Part shown: one piece after another, positions 1 through 7,859 of the stretch
Position numbering within the stretch: position 1 is the first letter of the stretch
Layout: each line of letters begins with the position of its first letter
Origin: an uncultured Pelagibacteraceae bacterium
GTDB lineage: Bacteria > Pseudomonadota > Alphaproteobacteria > Pelagibacterales > Pelagibacteraceae
Direction: 5' to 3'
NCBI GenBank assembly: GCA_902614975.1
Contig: CACMND010000003.1
Span: 62,001 to 126,000 of the forward strand
DNA: 64,000 nt
The notes under the pieces: generated by a model
Databases searched by the model: none
The model's input: the letters and a program-made list of their open reading frames with translations, nothing else
What the model was told of the DNA's origin: nothing
Translations under genes and position numbers: made by a program

Positions 1-783
1 TGGTATAAAGCGCACACTGATAATCTTAATGTAAAAATATCTGACCCTGACGTTTGGGTAAGTCAAATTCAAGGACCAAAATCTATGGATCTTTTAAAAG
101 TTTTAAGTAAAGAAACTTTTCCTGAGAATTGGAAATATTTTGATTGGAAAGAAATAACTATACTAAATGAAAAGGTAATCATAAGTAGATCAGGTTTTAG
201 TAATGAACTTGGTTGGGAAATTTATTTTAGAAAAAATAATAATACTGAAAAAGTTGGGGATTACATACTTGAGGAAGGAAAAAAAATGGGAATGATACTT
301 ACAGGGACCCCTGGTTTCAGATGTAAAAGAATAGAATCTGGATTATTATCAGCTGGCCAAGACTTTAACCATGAAACAAATCCATATGATGTCGGGTTAG
401 GTAAGTATGTCGATTTAAAAAAAAATTATTTTATTGGAAAATCAGCATTGATGACTGCCGATAAAGAAAAAAGATGTTGGGGAATACGAGTAGAAAATGG
501 AACAGGTTTAAAAGGAACTTACATAAAATTTAATAATGAAGTAATTGGAAAAATTACATCAAGTACCTGGTCTCCTTTTCAAAAATGTGGTGTTGGAATA
601 GTTTTAATGAATTCTACAAAACATAAACCAGGATTAATAGTGGATGTTAGTTGCAATGATAATAAAATTAATAAAGGTGAGATATGCGCCTTACCAATGT
701 ATGACTTTAAAAATGAAATTGTAAGAGGTTTAAAAATCGATATTCCAACAGGTCCTTCTCCGTGGTCAGGAATAAAAAAATAA
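1..783 (+). CDS. GcvT/DmdA-family aminomethyltransferase-like protein, 5'-truncated
   Basis: The frame is open from base 1, so the N-terminus lies upstream of the window; the track's Met at base 85 is internal. The visible part begins just before an IQGPKS motif and runs through SGFSNELGWEIYF, the PGFRCKRIESGLLSAGQDF segment and the FIGKSAL segment, which are the hallmarks of the folate-binding GcvT fold. The final barrel domain (VIGKITSSTWSP) is intact. This family moves one-carbon groups from amino or sulfonio methyl donors to tetrahydrofolate. The arrangement parallels the DmdA-like gene at 4692, but sequence identity between the two looks modest, so substrates probably differ. It overlaps the next gene by 22 nt, implying one operon. 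The substrate cannot be named from the sequence. Confidence 0.8.
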   Translation, partial: WYKAHTDNLNVKISDPDVWVSQIQGPKSMDLLKVLSKETFPENWKYFDWKEITILNEKVIISRSGFSNELGWEIYFRKNNNTEKVGDYILEEGKKMGMILTGTPGFRCKRIESGLLSAGQDFNHETNPYDVGLGKYVDLKKNYFIGKSALMTADKEKRCWGIRVENGTGLKGTYIKFNNEVIGKITSSTWSPFQKCGVGIVLMNSTKHKPGLIVDVSCNDNKINKGEICALPMYDFKNEIVRGLKIDIPTGPSPWSGIKK

Positions 784-1457
784 TAATAGCAATTGGTGGT
801 GGTGGATTTACACATTCTTCTGACGAAGACTTGGATGAATATGTAATAAATCAAGTTAATAAATCAAAAATCAATATCGGTTTTTTACCTACAGCTAGCA
901 ATGATAATCAAGAAAAAACCGATCTTTTTTATAAAAGATTTAAATCAAAAAAATTTAAATTATCTCATTTTAATCTCTGTTCAAGTGTGGAAGGTTTTAA
1001 TGAATGGTTGTTAAACAAAGATATAATTTATGTGGGAGGTGGTAATACCTCTGACATGATTAATATTTGGAAAAGACATAATCTTATCAAAGTCTTTAAA
1101 GATGCATATGAAAAAGGAATAATTCTGAGTGGAATAAGTGCAGGAGCTGTTTGTTGGTTTGATTGGATATTATCAGATTCAGTTAATAAAGAGTTGAGTC
1201 CATTAAAAGGAATAAATCTTTTAGATGGAAGTTGCACACCACACTCATCAGATAATAATCGACTTCGACAATTTATTTCAGAAATTAAAGATGGAAATTT
1301 GCCAGATGGAATAGCTATTGATGATGGTGTAGCTGTGCTTTTTATTGACGGAGTTCCTTCAGAGGTTTATTCTTCAAGAATAAATCACGACGCTTATTAT
1401 GTGACTAGACATGATAAGATAAGTTTAAAAACATATATAAAAAATTTAAATGGATAA
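762..1457 (+). CDS. Peptidase E-like serine peptidase (family S51)
   Basis: A 231-residue cytoplasmic protein. The GISAGAVCW segment is the S51 nucleophile elbow with the catalytic Ser, and the later TPHSSDN stretch carries a plausible catalytic His. IYVGGGNT is the glycine-rich loop typical of the family. S51 enzymes cleave Asp-X dipeptides (PepE) or cyanophycin dipeptides. The start is GTG at 762, inside the end of the upstream GcvT-like gene, and the stop overlaps the next ATG by 8 nt, so it is translated as part of a compact operon of metabolic enzymes. In this setting it may hydrolyse an aspartyl or other small amide rather than general peptides; that is inference. Confidence 0.8.
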   Translation: MVRNKKIIIAIGGGGFTHSSDEDLDEYVINQVNKSKINIGFLPTASNDNQEKTDLFYKRFKSKKFKLSHFNLCSSVEGFNEWLLNKDIIYVGGGNTSDMINIWKRHNLIKVFKDAYEKGIILSGISAGAVCWFDWILSDSVNKELSPLKGINLLDGSCTPHSSDNNRLRQFISEIKDGNLPDGIAIDDGVAVLFIDGVPSEVYSSRINHDAYYVTRHDKISLKTYIKNLNG

Positions 1458-2610
1458 TATTAAAGCCAGTAACAAAATTTTTAGCATTGAAGATGCAAAA
1501 AAACTATCGAAGAAAAGATTACCAAAGCTAGTTTATGATTTTATTGATGGTGCATCAGGAGATGAAAAATTATCAGAAATTAATAGTTTTGCTTTAGATC
1601 AAATACGTCTTGAGCCAAGAGTTCTAAGAAATGTAGAGGAAAGAAAACTAAAAAAAAATATTCTTGGATTTAACTATGATTATCCTTTTGGTTTTGCCCC
1701 AATGGGCATGACAAATCTTTCATGGCCAGGTGCAGACTCTATGCTGGCAAAAGAGAGTGCAAGAAATAATATACCAACTTGTGTATCGATGGCTTCAACA
1801 ACTACCTTAGAAAAAATGTATGAGCTTTCAGAAGGTCATTCATGGCTTCAACTTTATATTTTTCAGGATGAAGCTTTTGTCATGGAATTGCTCGATAGAG
1901 CAGAAAAAACTGGTTATGAAGTTGCTATACTTACTGTTGATGTTCCGGTTTTATCTAGGAGAACTAGAGATGATAAAAATGGATTTTCATATCCATTTAA
2001 AATTGGACCTAAACAATTTTTTGATTTTGCAACTCATCCAGTTTGGTCAATATCTACATTACTTAATGGAATACCAAAGCCAATGAACTACGAAACTTCA
2101 AAAAGTGGAAAAGGTATTTTTAAAAGAAAAGAAAGTAGAGGAAGAACAGATTGGGAAACTCTAAAAAGAGTAAGAAATAAATGGAAAGGCAAATTAATTG
2201 TAAAAGGTGTCATGTCATCTGATGATGCAGTTAAAATTAAAGAAATGGGTGCTGATGCTATTCAAGTTTCAAATCATGGAGGTAGACAATTAGATAGTGC
2301 CTCAGCAGCAATAAATATTTTACCTTTTATTAGAGAGGCAGTAGGAAATAATTTTCCAATTATTTTTGATAGTGGAATAAGAAGTGGAAGCGATATTGTA
2401 AGATCATTAGCTTTAGGTGCAGATTTTTCAATGATTGGAAGACCTGTAATGTATGCTATGGGAGCTGATGGAGCTAGCGGGCTAAGAAGAATTGTGGATA
2501 TAATTAAAGAAGAAACTAGCACAACACTAGGTTTGGTTGGATTAAATGATATTAATGAAGTTTCTTCTGATATAATTGAACAGAAACTTTTTATGAATAC
2601 AACTTACTAA
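1450..2610 (+). CDS. FMN-dependent alpha-hydroxy-acid oxidase/dehydrogenase
   Basis: At 386 aa it has the usual length of the LldD/glycolate oxidase/mandelate dehydrogenase family. The active-site signature SNHGGRQLD (His base and Arg) lies near residue 275, followed by the FMN phosphate-binding segments IIFDSGIRSGSDIVRSLALGAD and IGRPVMYAMG. These enzymes oxidise (S)-2-hydroxy acids to 2-oxo acids on FMN. The ATG lies inside the previous gene's end, and the ThDP enzyme starts 1 nt after the stop. Coupling to a ThDP enzyme suggests the 2-oxo acid formed here may be the next enzyme's substrate, or that the ThDP enzyme's hydroxyacyl product is oxidised here. The substrate is not identifiable. 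Confidence 0.85.
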   Translation: MDNIKASNKIFSIEDAKKLSKKRLPKLVYDFIDGASGDEKLSEINSFALDQIRLEPRVLRNVEERKLKKNILGFNYDYPFGFAPMGMTNLSWPGADSMLAKESARNNIPTCVSMASTTTLEKMYELSEGHSWLQLYIFQDEAFVMELLDRAEKTGYEVAILTVDVPVLSRRTRDDKNGFSYPFKIGPKQFFDFATHPVWSISTLLNGIPKPMNYETSKSGKGIFKRKESRGRTDWETLKRVRNKWKGKLIVKGVMSSDDAVKIKEMGADAIQVSNHGGRQLDSASAAINILPFIREAVGNNFPIIFDSGIRSGSDIVRSLALGADFSMIGRPVMYAMGADGASGLRRIVDIIKEETSTTLGLVGLNDINEVSSDIIEQKLFMNTTY

Positions 2611-2611
2611 T

Positions 2612-4351
2612 ATGGAAAAAAAAATAAGAGGTGGAGCATTAATTGCAAGAGCATTAAAAGATAAAGGTATTAATAAAGTTTTTACGCTATCAGGTGGATT
2701 TTGTAATCCTGCAATTGAAGGATTCATGGAATGTCAAATTGATGTAGTTAATTGTCCTCATGAACAAATAGCTGGACACTTAGCAGATGGACACACAAGA
2801 ATTACAAGAAAACCATCAGTATGTTTAGTTGGACCTGAAGGTTTTGCAAATGCAGTACCATCAATGATGGAAGCATGGGGAGAAAGAACACCGATAATTT
2901 ATATAACTGGATCAAGTAGTTTAAAAAGACAAGGCTCAGGTGGCTTTAAAGAAATTGATGATGTTTCAATAGCTGCTCCTCTTACAAAATATAGCGCAAG
3001 CATTACAGATGGAACAAGAATTAGAGAATTTGTTGATAAAGCTTACAGAATTGCAACGAATGGATATCCTGGGGCTGTTCATCTAAGTTTACCAGTGGAT
3101 ATAATGTTTTCTTCATTTGAGGAAAATGTTGGACTTGAAGAAAGACCATTTTCACATAAAGCAAAGCCAGTTGCTAAAGCATGGCCAGATCCAAATGCTC
3201 TATCAAAAATACTTGGGCTAGCGTGTAATGCAAAAAAACCAGTCATAATTGGAGGTCATGGTGTTTGGTGGTCAAACTCAGAAAAAAATTTAGAAAATGC
3301 AGGTGAAAGTTTAAATATTCCAGTTTTTAATGTGCCTTACCATCAAAAACTTTTAGGAGAAGAAGCAAATGCATATATGGGTTTAGCAGATATTCACCAA
3401 TATCCACCTTCAGAATTTGCATTACATAACTCTGACTTAGTTTTAATGATTGGCGCAAGGTTAGATAACCAAATGAATTTTGGTAACCCACCTTTCATTC
3501 CAAAAACAACAACTTTAGTTTGTATTAACGGTTCCCACGAAGAAATTGAGTTTAATAGAGCAGCTGATCATAACCTTTTATGTGATCCAGGAGTATTTTT
3601 AGACACTCTATGTAATCTGAAGAAAAATAATAAATGGAATTTAGGAAATAGTTGGTTTCAAGATAATAAAAATAGAAAAAAAGATTGGGTGGATAAATCT
3701 TTAAATGAATTAAAAATTGAAGCAGATAAAGCCAAAAAAAATGGTGGAAAAATTCATCCGCTACAATTAGCGTTAGATGTTCAAGACGCAATGGATGAGA
3801 AAGATTGGCTTGTAATTGATGGAGGAAATACTCATTTCTGGTCGGAGATTGCAATAAATTTAGCTGGAGCTCGAGGAAAAAAATTGGGTGGAATTTTACA
3901 TCCAGGCACATTTAGTATGCTGGGTGTTGGTGTATCATTTGCATTATCTGCAAAAAATAATAACCCTAAATCGAATGTAATTTTAATTAGTGGAGATGGT
4001 GCCTTTTTATCTGGAGGCATGTCTATAGAAACTGCATTTTTTGAAAAGAAACCAATCGTTGTTGTTATTGACAATAATGGTGGCTTAGCATCAATTGGGC
4101 AACAACAAGAAAGATTATTTGAAAGCGGAAAAAGAGTTGCAACAGACTTTAGAGATATACCTTTCCACAGTATATTTGAAGGCTTTGGGGGTCATGGAGA
4201 ATTAGTTACGAAAAGGGAAGAATTGGGTCCAGCACTAAAAAGAGCTATTGCGAGCGGTAAAACTGCTTGTGTAAATGTAAAAGCTAAACCAGTATTAAGT
4301 CCAATTGTTGCTGCTGTGGCCAGCAAGAGAGAGAAATCGTCAATAGAGTAA
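2612..4351 (+). CDS. Thiamine-diphosphate-dependent enzyme, acetolactate synthase-like superfamily
   Basis: At 579 aa it has the three-domain (PYR, central, PP) layout of the ALS/POX/decarboxylase family. The N-terminal domain has the ThDP-activating Glu in CPHEQIAGHLADG. The C-terminal domain has the ThDP/Mg motif starting GDGAFLSGG and ending IDNN. The intact Glu argues against glyoxylate carboligase, which lacks it. Members include acetolactate synthase, 2-hydroxyacyl-CoA lyase, sulfopyruvate or benzoylformate decarboxylase and sulfoacetaldehyde acetyltransferase. There is no small regulatory subunit nearby, so biosynthetic acetolactate synthase is unlikely. It sits 1 nt after the FMN oxidase and 1 nt before the transthyretin-like gene. 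The exact reaction is unknown. Confidence 0.8.
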   Translation: MEKKIRGGALIARALKDKGINKVFTLSGGFCNPAIEGFMECQIDVVNCPHEQIAGHLADGHTRITRKPSVCLVGPEGFANAVPSMMEAWGERTPIIYITGSSSLKRQGSGGFKEIDDVSIAAPLTKYSASITDGTRIREFVDKAYRIATNGYPGAVHLSLPVDIMFSSFEENVGLEERPFSHKAKPVAKAWPDPNALSKILGLACNAKKPVIIGGHGVWWSNSEKNLENAGESLNIPVFNVPYHQKLLGEEANAYMGLADIHQYPPSEFALHNSDLVLMIGARLDNQMNFGNPPFIPKTTTLVCINGSHEEIEFNRAADHNLLCDPGVFLDTLCNLKKNNKWNLGNSWFQDNKNRKKDWVDKSLNELKIEADKAKKNGGKIHPLQLALDVQDAMDEKDWLVIDGGNTHFWSEIAINLAGARGKKLGGILHPGTFSMLGVGVSFALSAKNNNPKSNVILISGDGAFLSGGMSIETAFFEKKPIVVVIDNNGGLASIGQQQERLFESGKRVATDFRDIPFHSIFEGFGGHGELVTKREELGPALKRAIASGKTACVNVKAKPVLSPIVAAVASKREKSSIE

Positions 4352-4352
4352 A

Positions 4353-4688
4353 ATGGCAAAATTTAGCTCACATTTATTGAATGGTTCTGATGGAAATCAT
4401 GCAAGCAACGTCAAAGTAAAGATTTATCAAATACAATCCTCAAAATTAAAAAAACTTTTTTTGAATACAAAGACTGATGTAAATGGTAGGATTACTCAGC
4501 ATTTCAATCTTAACAAAAAAGATTGTAAATGCGATTATGAAATGATTTGTGATATTAAAAGATACTTTAAAAAGAAAAAAATTGTGGGTGAAATAGTCAT
4601 AAAATTTAAAATGACCGATAATAAAAAAAATTATCACTTACCAATAATAATTTCTCCTAACAGCTATACAGTGTGGTGGTCAAAATAA
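4353..4688 (+). CDS. Transthyretin-like protein, divergent 5-hydroxyisourate hydrolase family
   Basis: A 111-aa protein matching the HIU-hydrolase/transthyretin fold in order: an N-terminal SSHLLNGSDG stretch (equivalent to the catalytic-His segment S-x-H-x-L-D), a GRI segment (catalytic Arg region) and the C-terminal YHLPIIISPNSYT strand (second catalytic His). The family's terminal Y-R-G-S tetrapeptide is replaced by WWSK. True HIU hydrolases act in urate breakdown, but no urate oxidase, OHCU decarboxylase or allantoinase is visible here. It sits between a ThDP enzyme and a DmdA-family protein with 1-3 nt gaps, so it may hydrolyse a different cyclic or lactone substrate. The fold call is fairly secure; the function is not. 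Confidence 0.65.
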   Translation: MAKFSSHLLNGSDGNHASNVKVKIYQIQSSKLKKLFLNTKTDVNGRITQHFNLNKKDCKCDYEMICDIKRYFKKKKIVGEIVIKFKMTDNKKNYHLPIIISPNSYTVWWSK

Positions 4689-4691
4689 TAT

Positions 4692-5855
4692 ATGGCTTCA
4701 TTGATACAAAGCAAAATTAGCACAAAACTAAATATGTCTAGGAGAATAAGAAGAACTCCTTACACCAAGAGAGTTGAAGAATGTGGTGTAACTGATTTTA
4801 CTGTTGTAAATCATATGCTCTTACCAAAAAGATTTCAGAAATCTGTTGAGGATGATTATTGGCATTTAAATGAACATGTTCAGCTATGGGATGTTTCTTG
4901 TCAAAGACAAGTTCAGATATCAGGTCCAGACGCTAGTTTATTAGTACAAAAAATGACACCAAGATCATTAAAAAATATGGAGACTGGAAAATGTTTTTAT
5001 ATTCCTATGATAGATGAAAATGCTGGAATGATAAATGATCCAGTGTTGTTAAAGTTAGATGATGATATGTTTTGGATTTCAATAGCAGACTCTGATGTAT
5101 TGCTTTGGGCAAAAGGTATTGCAGTTGGTTTAAATCTAAATGTGAGCATAATAGAACCAGATGTATATCCTCTTGCAGTGCAAGGTCCAAAGTCTGAAGA
5201 TTTGATGGCATCAATATTCGGAGAAGATATTAGAAAATTAAAATTTTTTAATTTTAGAATATTTGATTTTTTAGGAACTAAACAAGTTATTGCAAGATCA
5301 GGATATAGCAAACAAGATGGATTTGAGATTTATTTTAAATGCTTTGAAGATTACTTTGACAAAAATGAAATTGGAGAAAAAATTTGGGATATAGTATGGA
5401 AAGCGGGGAAAGAATTTAACATTGCTCCAGGATGCCCAAATTTAATTGACAGAATAGAAGCGGGATTAATGTCATATGGAAATGATTTTACAAAAGAAAA
5501 CAATCCAATTGAATGTAACTTAGAAAAATATTGTAATTACGAAAGCGATCACGATTTCATCGGAAAAAGTGCTTTAGAGAAGATTAAGAAACAAGGTGTA
5601 AAACAAAAATTAAAAGGAGTATTGTTTGATGGTCTAGATTGTCCTCCATGTTCAATTCCTTTTCCGCTATATTCAAAAGATAAGAAATTAATTGGTAAAA
5701 TTACCTCAGGGATTTATTCTCCAAAATTCAAAAGAAATATTGGTTTATCCATGATTTTAAATGAATTTTGTGAAATAGGGTCAGAAGTTTTAGTGCACAC
5801 TCCAGATAACAAATTAAGAAAAGGAATTGTGTCCTCTTTACCATTTTCAAAATAA
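4692..5855 (+). CDS. DmdA-family (DMSP demethylase-like) folate-dependent methyltransferase
   Basis: A 387-aa full-length GcvT-fold protein. The N-terminal RRIRRTPYTKRVEECGV, HVQLWDV, IADSDVLLWAKG, AVQGPKSEDLM, ARSGYSKQDGFEIY and PGCPNLIDRIEAGLMSYGND segments resemble dimethylsulfoniopropionate demethylase more than glycine-cleavage GcvT. DmdA transfers a methyl group from DMSP to tetrahydrofolate, giving methylmercaptopropionate. No dmdB, dmdC or dmdD is adjacent; the neighbours are a ThDP enzyme, a transthyretin-like protein and a thiolase, so it may be a paralog acting on another methylated compound. The start at ATG 4692 is 3 nt after the previous stop; MSRR fifteen residues in is an alternative start. 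Confidence 0.75.
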   Translation: MASLIQSKISTKLNMSRRIRRTPYTKRVEECGVTDFTVVNHMLLPKRFQKSVEDDYWHLNEHVQLWDVSCQRQVQISGPDASLLVQKMTPRSLKNMETGKCFYIPMIDENAGMINDPVLLKLDDDMFWISIADSDVLLWAKGIAVGLNLNVSIIEPDVYPLAVQGPKSEDLMASIFGEDIRKLKFFNFRIFDFLGTKQVIARSGYSKQDGFEIYFKCFEDYFDKNEIGEKIWDIVWKAGKEFNIAPGCPNLIDRIEAGLMSYGNDFTKENNPIECNLEKYCNYESDHDFIGKSALEKIKKQGVKQKLKGVLFDGLDCPPCSIPFPLYSKDKKLIGKITSGIYSPKFKRNIGLSMILNEFCEIGSEVLVHTPDNKLRKGIVSSLPFSK

Positions 5856-5878
5856 TAATTAGTGGATATAAGTCTTAT

Positions 5879-7003
5879 ATGAAAAGAGCAGTTATAGCAG
5901 GATATTCGAGATCACCTTTTACAATGGCAAGAAAAGGTGAATTAATTGACGTTAAGCCTGTAAATATGTTTGCCGAGGTTGTTAAAAATCTTGTATCTAA
6001 AACAAAAGTAAATCCTGCTGATATTGAAGATATTGTTGTTGGTTGCGCATTTCAAGTTGGAGAGCAAAGTTTTAATATTGGGAAACTTACAACATTTTTA
6101 TCTGGAATGGAAATACATACATCTGGAATGACCGTCGATAGATGGTGTGGTTCATCTATGGAAGCTATTCATGTTGCAGCTGGTAAAATAGCAATGGGCG
6201 CAGGTAAAGTTTTTGTGTGCGGAGGTGTTGAAAGTATGACTAGAGTTACGACTGGATTTGAACCAATACCCTATCCTTACACAGATAAAGAAAATCCAAA
6301 TGTTTATTTTTCAATGGGTATAACTGCTGAAAATGTTGCGAAGAGATATAAAATTTCAAGAACTGAACAACAAGAGTTTGCAATTCAAAGTCATCAAAAA
6401 GCTAATGAAGCTGAAGTTAATGGTAAATTTAAAAGCGAAATAGTTGAAATTGCTGGCTGCACAAAAGATGGAAATATACGTCCAAAAAGTAATCAAGAGA
6501 CTCTAGATGGACTAAAACTTGCATTTGATCAAGAAGGAACTGTTACTGCAGCAACATCATCCCCTCTTACCGATGGAGCAGCAGCAACATTGATATGTGA
6601 AGAAAGCTATGCAAAAGAAAATGGTTTAGAGATTTTAGCTAGAATTGTTTCAACTGGAGTTAAAGGATGTGAACCAGATGTAATGGGACTTGGACCTATA
6701 GGAGCAACTAAGAAAGCATTAGAGAGAGCAAATTTATCAATTAATGATATCGATATTGTAGAGATTAATGAAGCTTTTGCTTCTCAATCAATAGCATGCT
6801 TAAAAGATCTTGGTATCGATCAAAAGAAAGCTAATTTGGATGGTGGAGCGTTAGCTCTAGGACACCCTCTAGGAGCAACAGGAGCTAGAATTACTGGCAA
6901 AGCTGCTGATTTGCTTAGACGTGAAAATAAGAAATACGCTTTATCTACTCAATGCATCGGTTTAGGTATGGGTATTGCGACTGTAATCGAGTCGGTAAAT
7001 TAA
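5879..7003 (+). CDS. Thiolase (acetyl-CoA C-acyltransferase)
   Basis: The 374-aa protein has all three thiolase motifs: nucleophilic Cys in VDRWCGSSMEA, the His-containing NEAFASQSIACL and GGALALGHPLGATGAR, and the C-terminal CIGLGMGIA with the second Cys. It either degrades 3-ketoacyl-CoA or condenses two acetyl-CoA. It is the last gene of the first forward run, 23 nt after the DmdA-like gene, and abuts the convergent potC with no gap. It could recycle acetoacetyl-CoA arising from the acetoacetate predicted for the carnitine cluster at 30-33 kb, or close the unknown pathway encoded just upstream; neither link is shown by the sequence. Confidence 0.9.
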   Translation: MKRAVIAGYSRSPFTMARKGELIDVKPVNMFAEVVKNLVSKTKVNPADIEDIVVGCAFQVGEQSFNIGKLTTFLSGMEIHTSGMTVDRWCGSSMEAIHVAAGKIAMGAGKVFVCGGVESMTRVTTGFEPIPYPYTDKENPNVYFSMGITAENVAKRYKISRTEQQEFAIQSHQKANEAEVNGKFKSEIVEIAGCTKDGNIRPKSNQETLDGLKLAFDQEGTVTAATSSPLTDGAAATLICEESYAKENGLEILARIVSTGVKGCEPDVMGLGPIGATKKALERANLSINDIDIVEINEAFASQSIACLKDLGIDQKKANLDGGALALGHPLGATGARITGKAADLLRRENKKYALSTQCIGLGMGIATVIESVN

Positions 7004-7858
7004 TTATCTATTAATTCCTCTTAAACGTTCTGATCTTCTTCTTAATAATTCAGCACTTATCAATATTAAGGTCGATAAAACAATTAAACATGTAGCAACT
7101 GCTAGAATTGTAGGACTTAATTGTTCTCTTAAACCTGTCCACATTTGAATTGGAATAGTTGTATTTTCAAGACCAGCTAAAAATAAAACGACTACAACTT
7201 CATCAAAAGAAGTTACAAAAGCAAACAAACCTCCTGATATTACTCCAGGTAAAATCAACGGAAGTGTTACTTTCATAAATGTATTTACTGGGTTACTGCC
7301 TAAACTAGCTGCCGCTCTTGTTACACTATGATCGAAACCTGATAATGTTGCAGTAACAGTAATTACAACAAAAGGTGTTCCCAAAATTATATGAGCTAAA
7401 ACTATTCCTGTATGAGTTGCCGCTAAACCTGCTTTTGCCATAAAAAAGAATATTGCAACACCTGAAATAATAAGTGGAACTATCATTGGTGAAATCAAAG
7501 TTGCCATTATTATTCCTTTAAAGGGCATGTGTCTGCTGCTCAATCCTAATGCAGCAACCGTTCCTAAAATTACTGACCCTAAAGTTGCAAATATAGCAAT
7601 AATAAAACTATTCTTTGCAGCAAGACCCCATGGGTTCTTTGTACCGTAAACCATATCTTTGTACCATCTTAATGAAAAAGCATCTGGGTCTAAATTCTTC
7701 ATTCCTTCTGAAAAAACAAGAAACTCTTCTGCATTAAATGATAATGGAAATATTACAAACAAAGGTGCTATTAAAAAAATAAAAACAAAAGTACATATGG
7801 CAATGTAAAAGTAGTGCCAAATTCTATATCTAGTTTCTGTATACTTTGGTAATGCCAT
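7004..7858 (-). CDS. potC: Polyamine-type ABC transporter permease PotC
   Basis: The 284-aa inner-membrane protein has about six hydrophobic segments and the ABC permease EAA loop (RAAASLGSNPVNTFMKVTLPLILPG), which docks onto the ATPase. The N-terminal transmembrane segment is followed by a long periplasmic stretch containing FSLRWYKD, typical of PotC. It follows potB by 1 nt, in the order potA, potD, potB, potC on the minus strand. The family imports spermidine/putrescine, but related alphaproteobacterial systems import other cationic or zwitterionic solutes, so the substrate is tentative. Confidence 0.85.
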   Translation of the reverse strand: MALPKYTETRYRIWHYFYIAICTFVFIFLIAPLFVIFPLSFNAEEFLVFSEGMKNLDPDAFSLRWYKDMVYGTKNPWGLAAKNSFIIAIFATLGSVILGTVAALGLSSRHMPFKGIIMATLISPMIVPLIISGVAIFFFMAKAGLAATHTGIVLAHIILGTPFVVITVTATLSGFDHSVTRAAASLGSNPVNTFMKVTLPLILPGVISGGLFAFVTSFDEVVVVLFLAGLENTTIPIQMWTGLREQLSPTILAVATCLIVLSTLILISAELLRRRSERLRGINR

Positions 7859-7859
7859 A

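Noticed and set aside
3552-3911. 119-aa minus-strand ORF inside the ThDP gene
   Set aside because: It is a shadow of a gene with intact motifs, and has no ribosome site or domain.
2612-4351. Glyoxylate carboligase assignment from its proximity to a HIU-hydrolase-like gene
   Set aside because: The ThDP-activating Glu is present, whereas glyoxylate carboligase lacks it; no other ureide genes are near.
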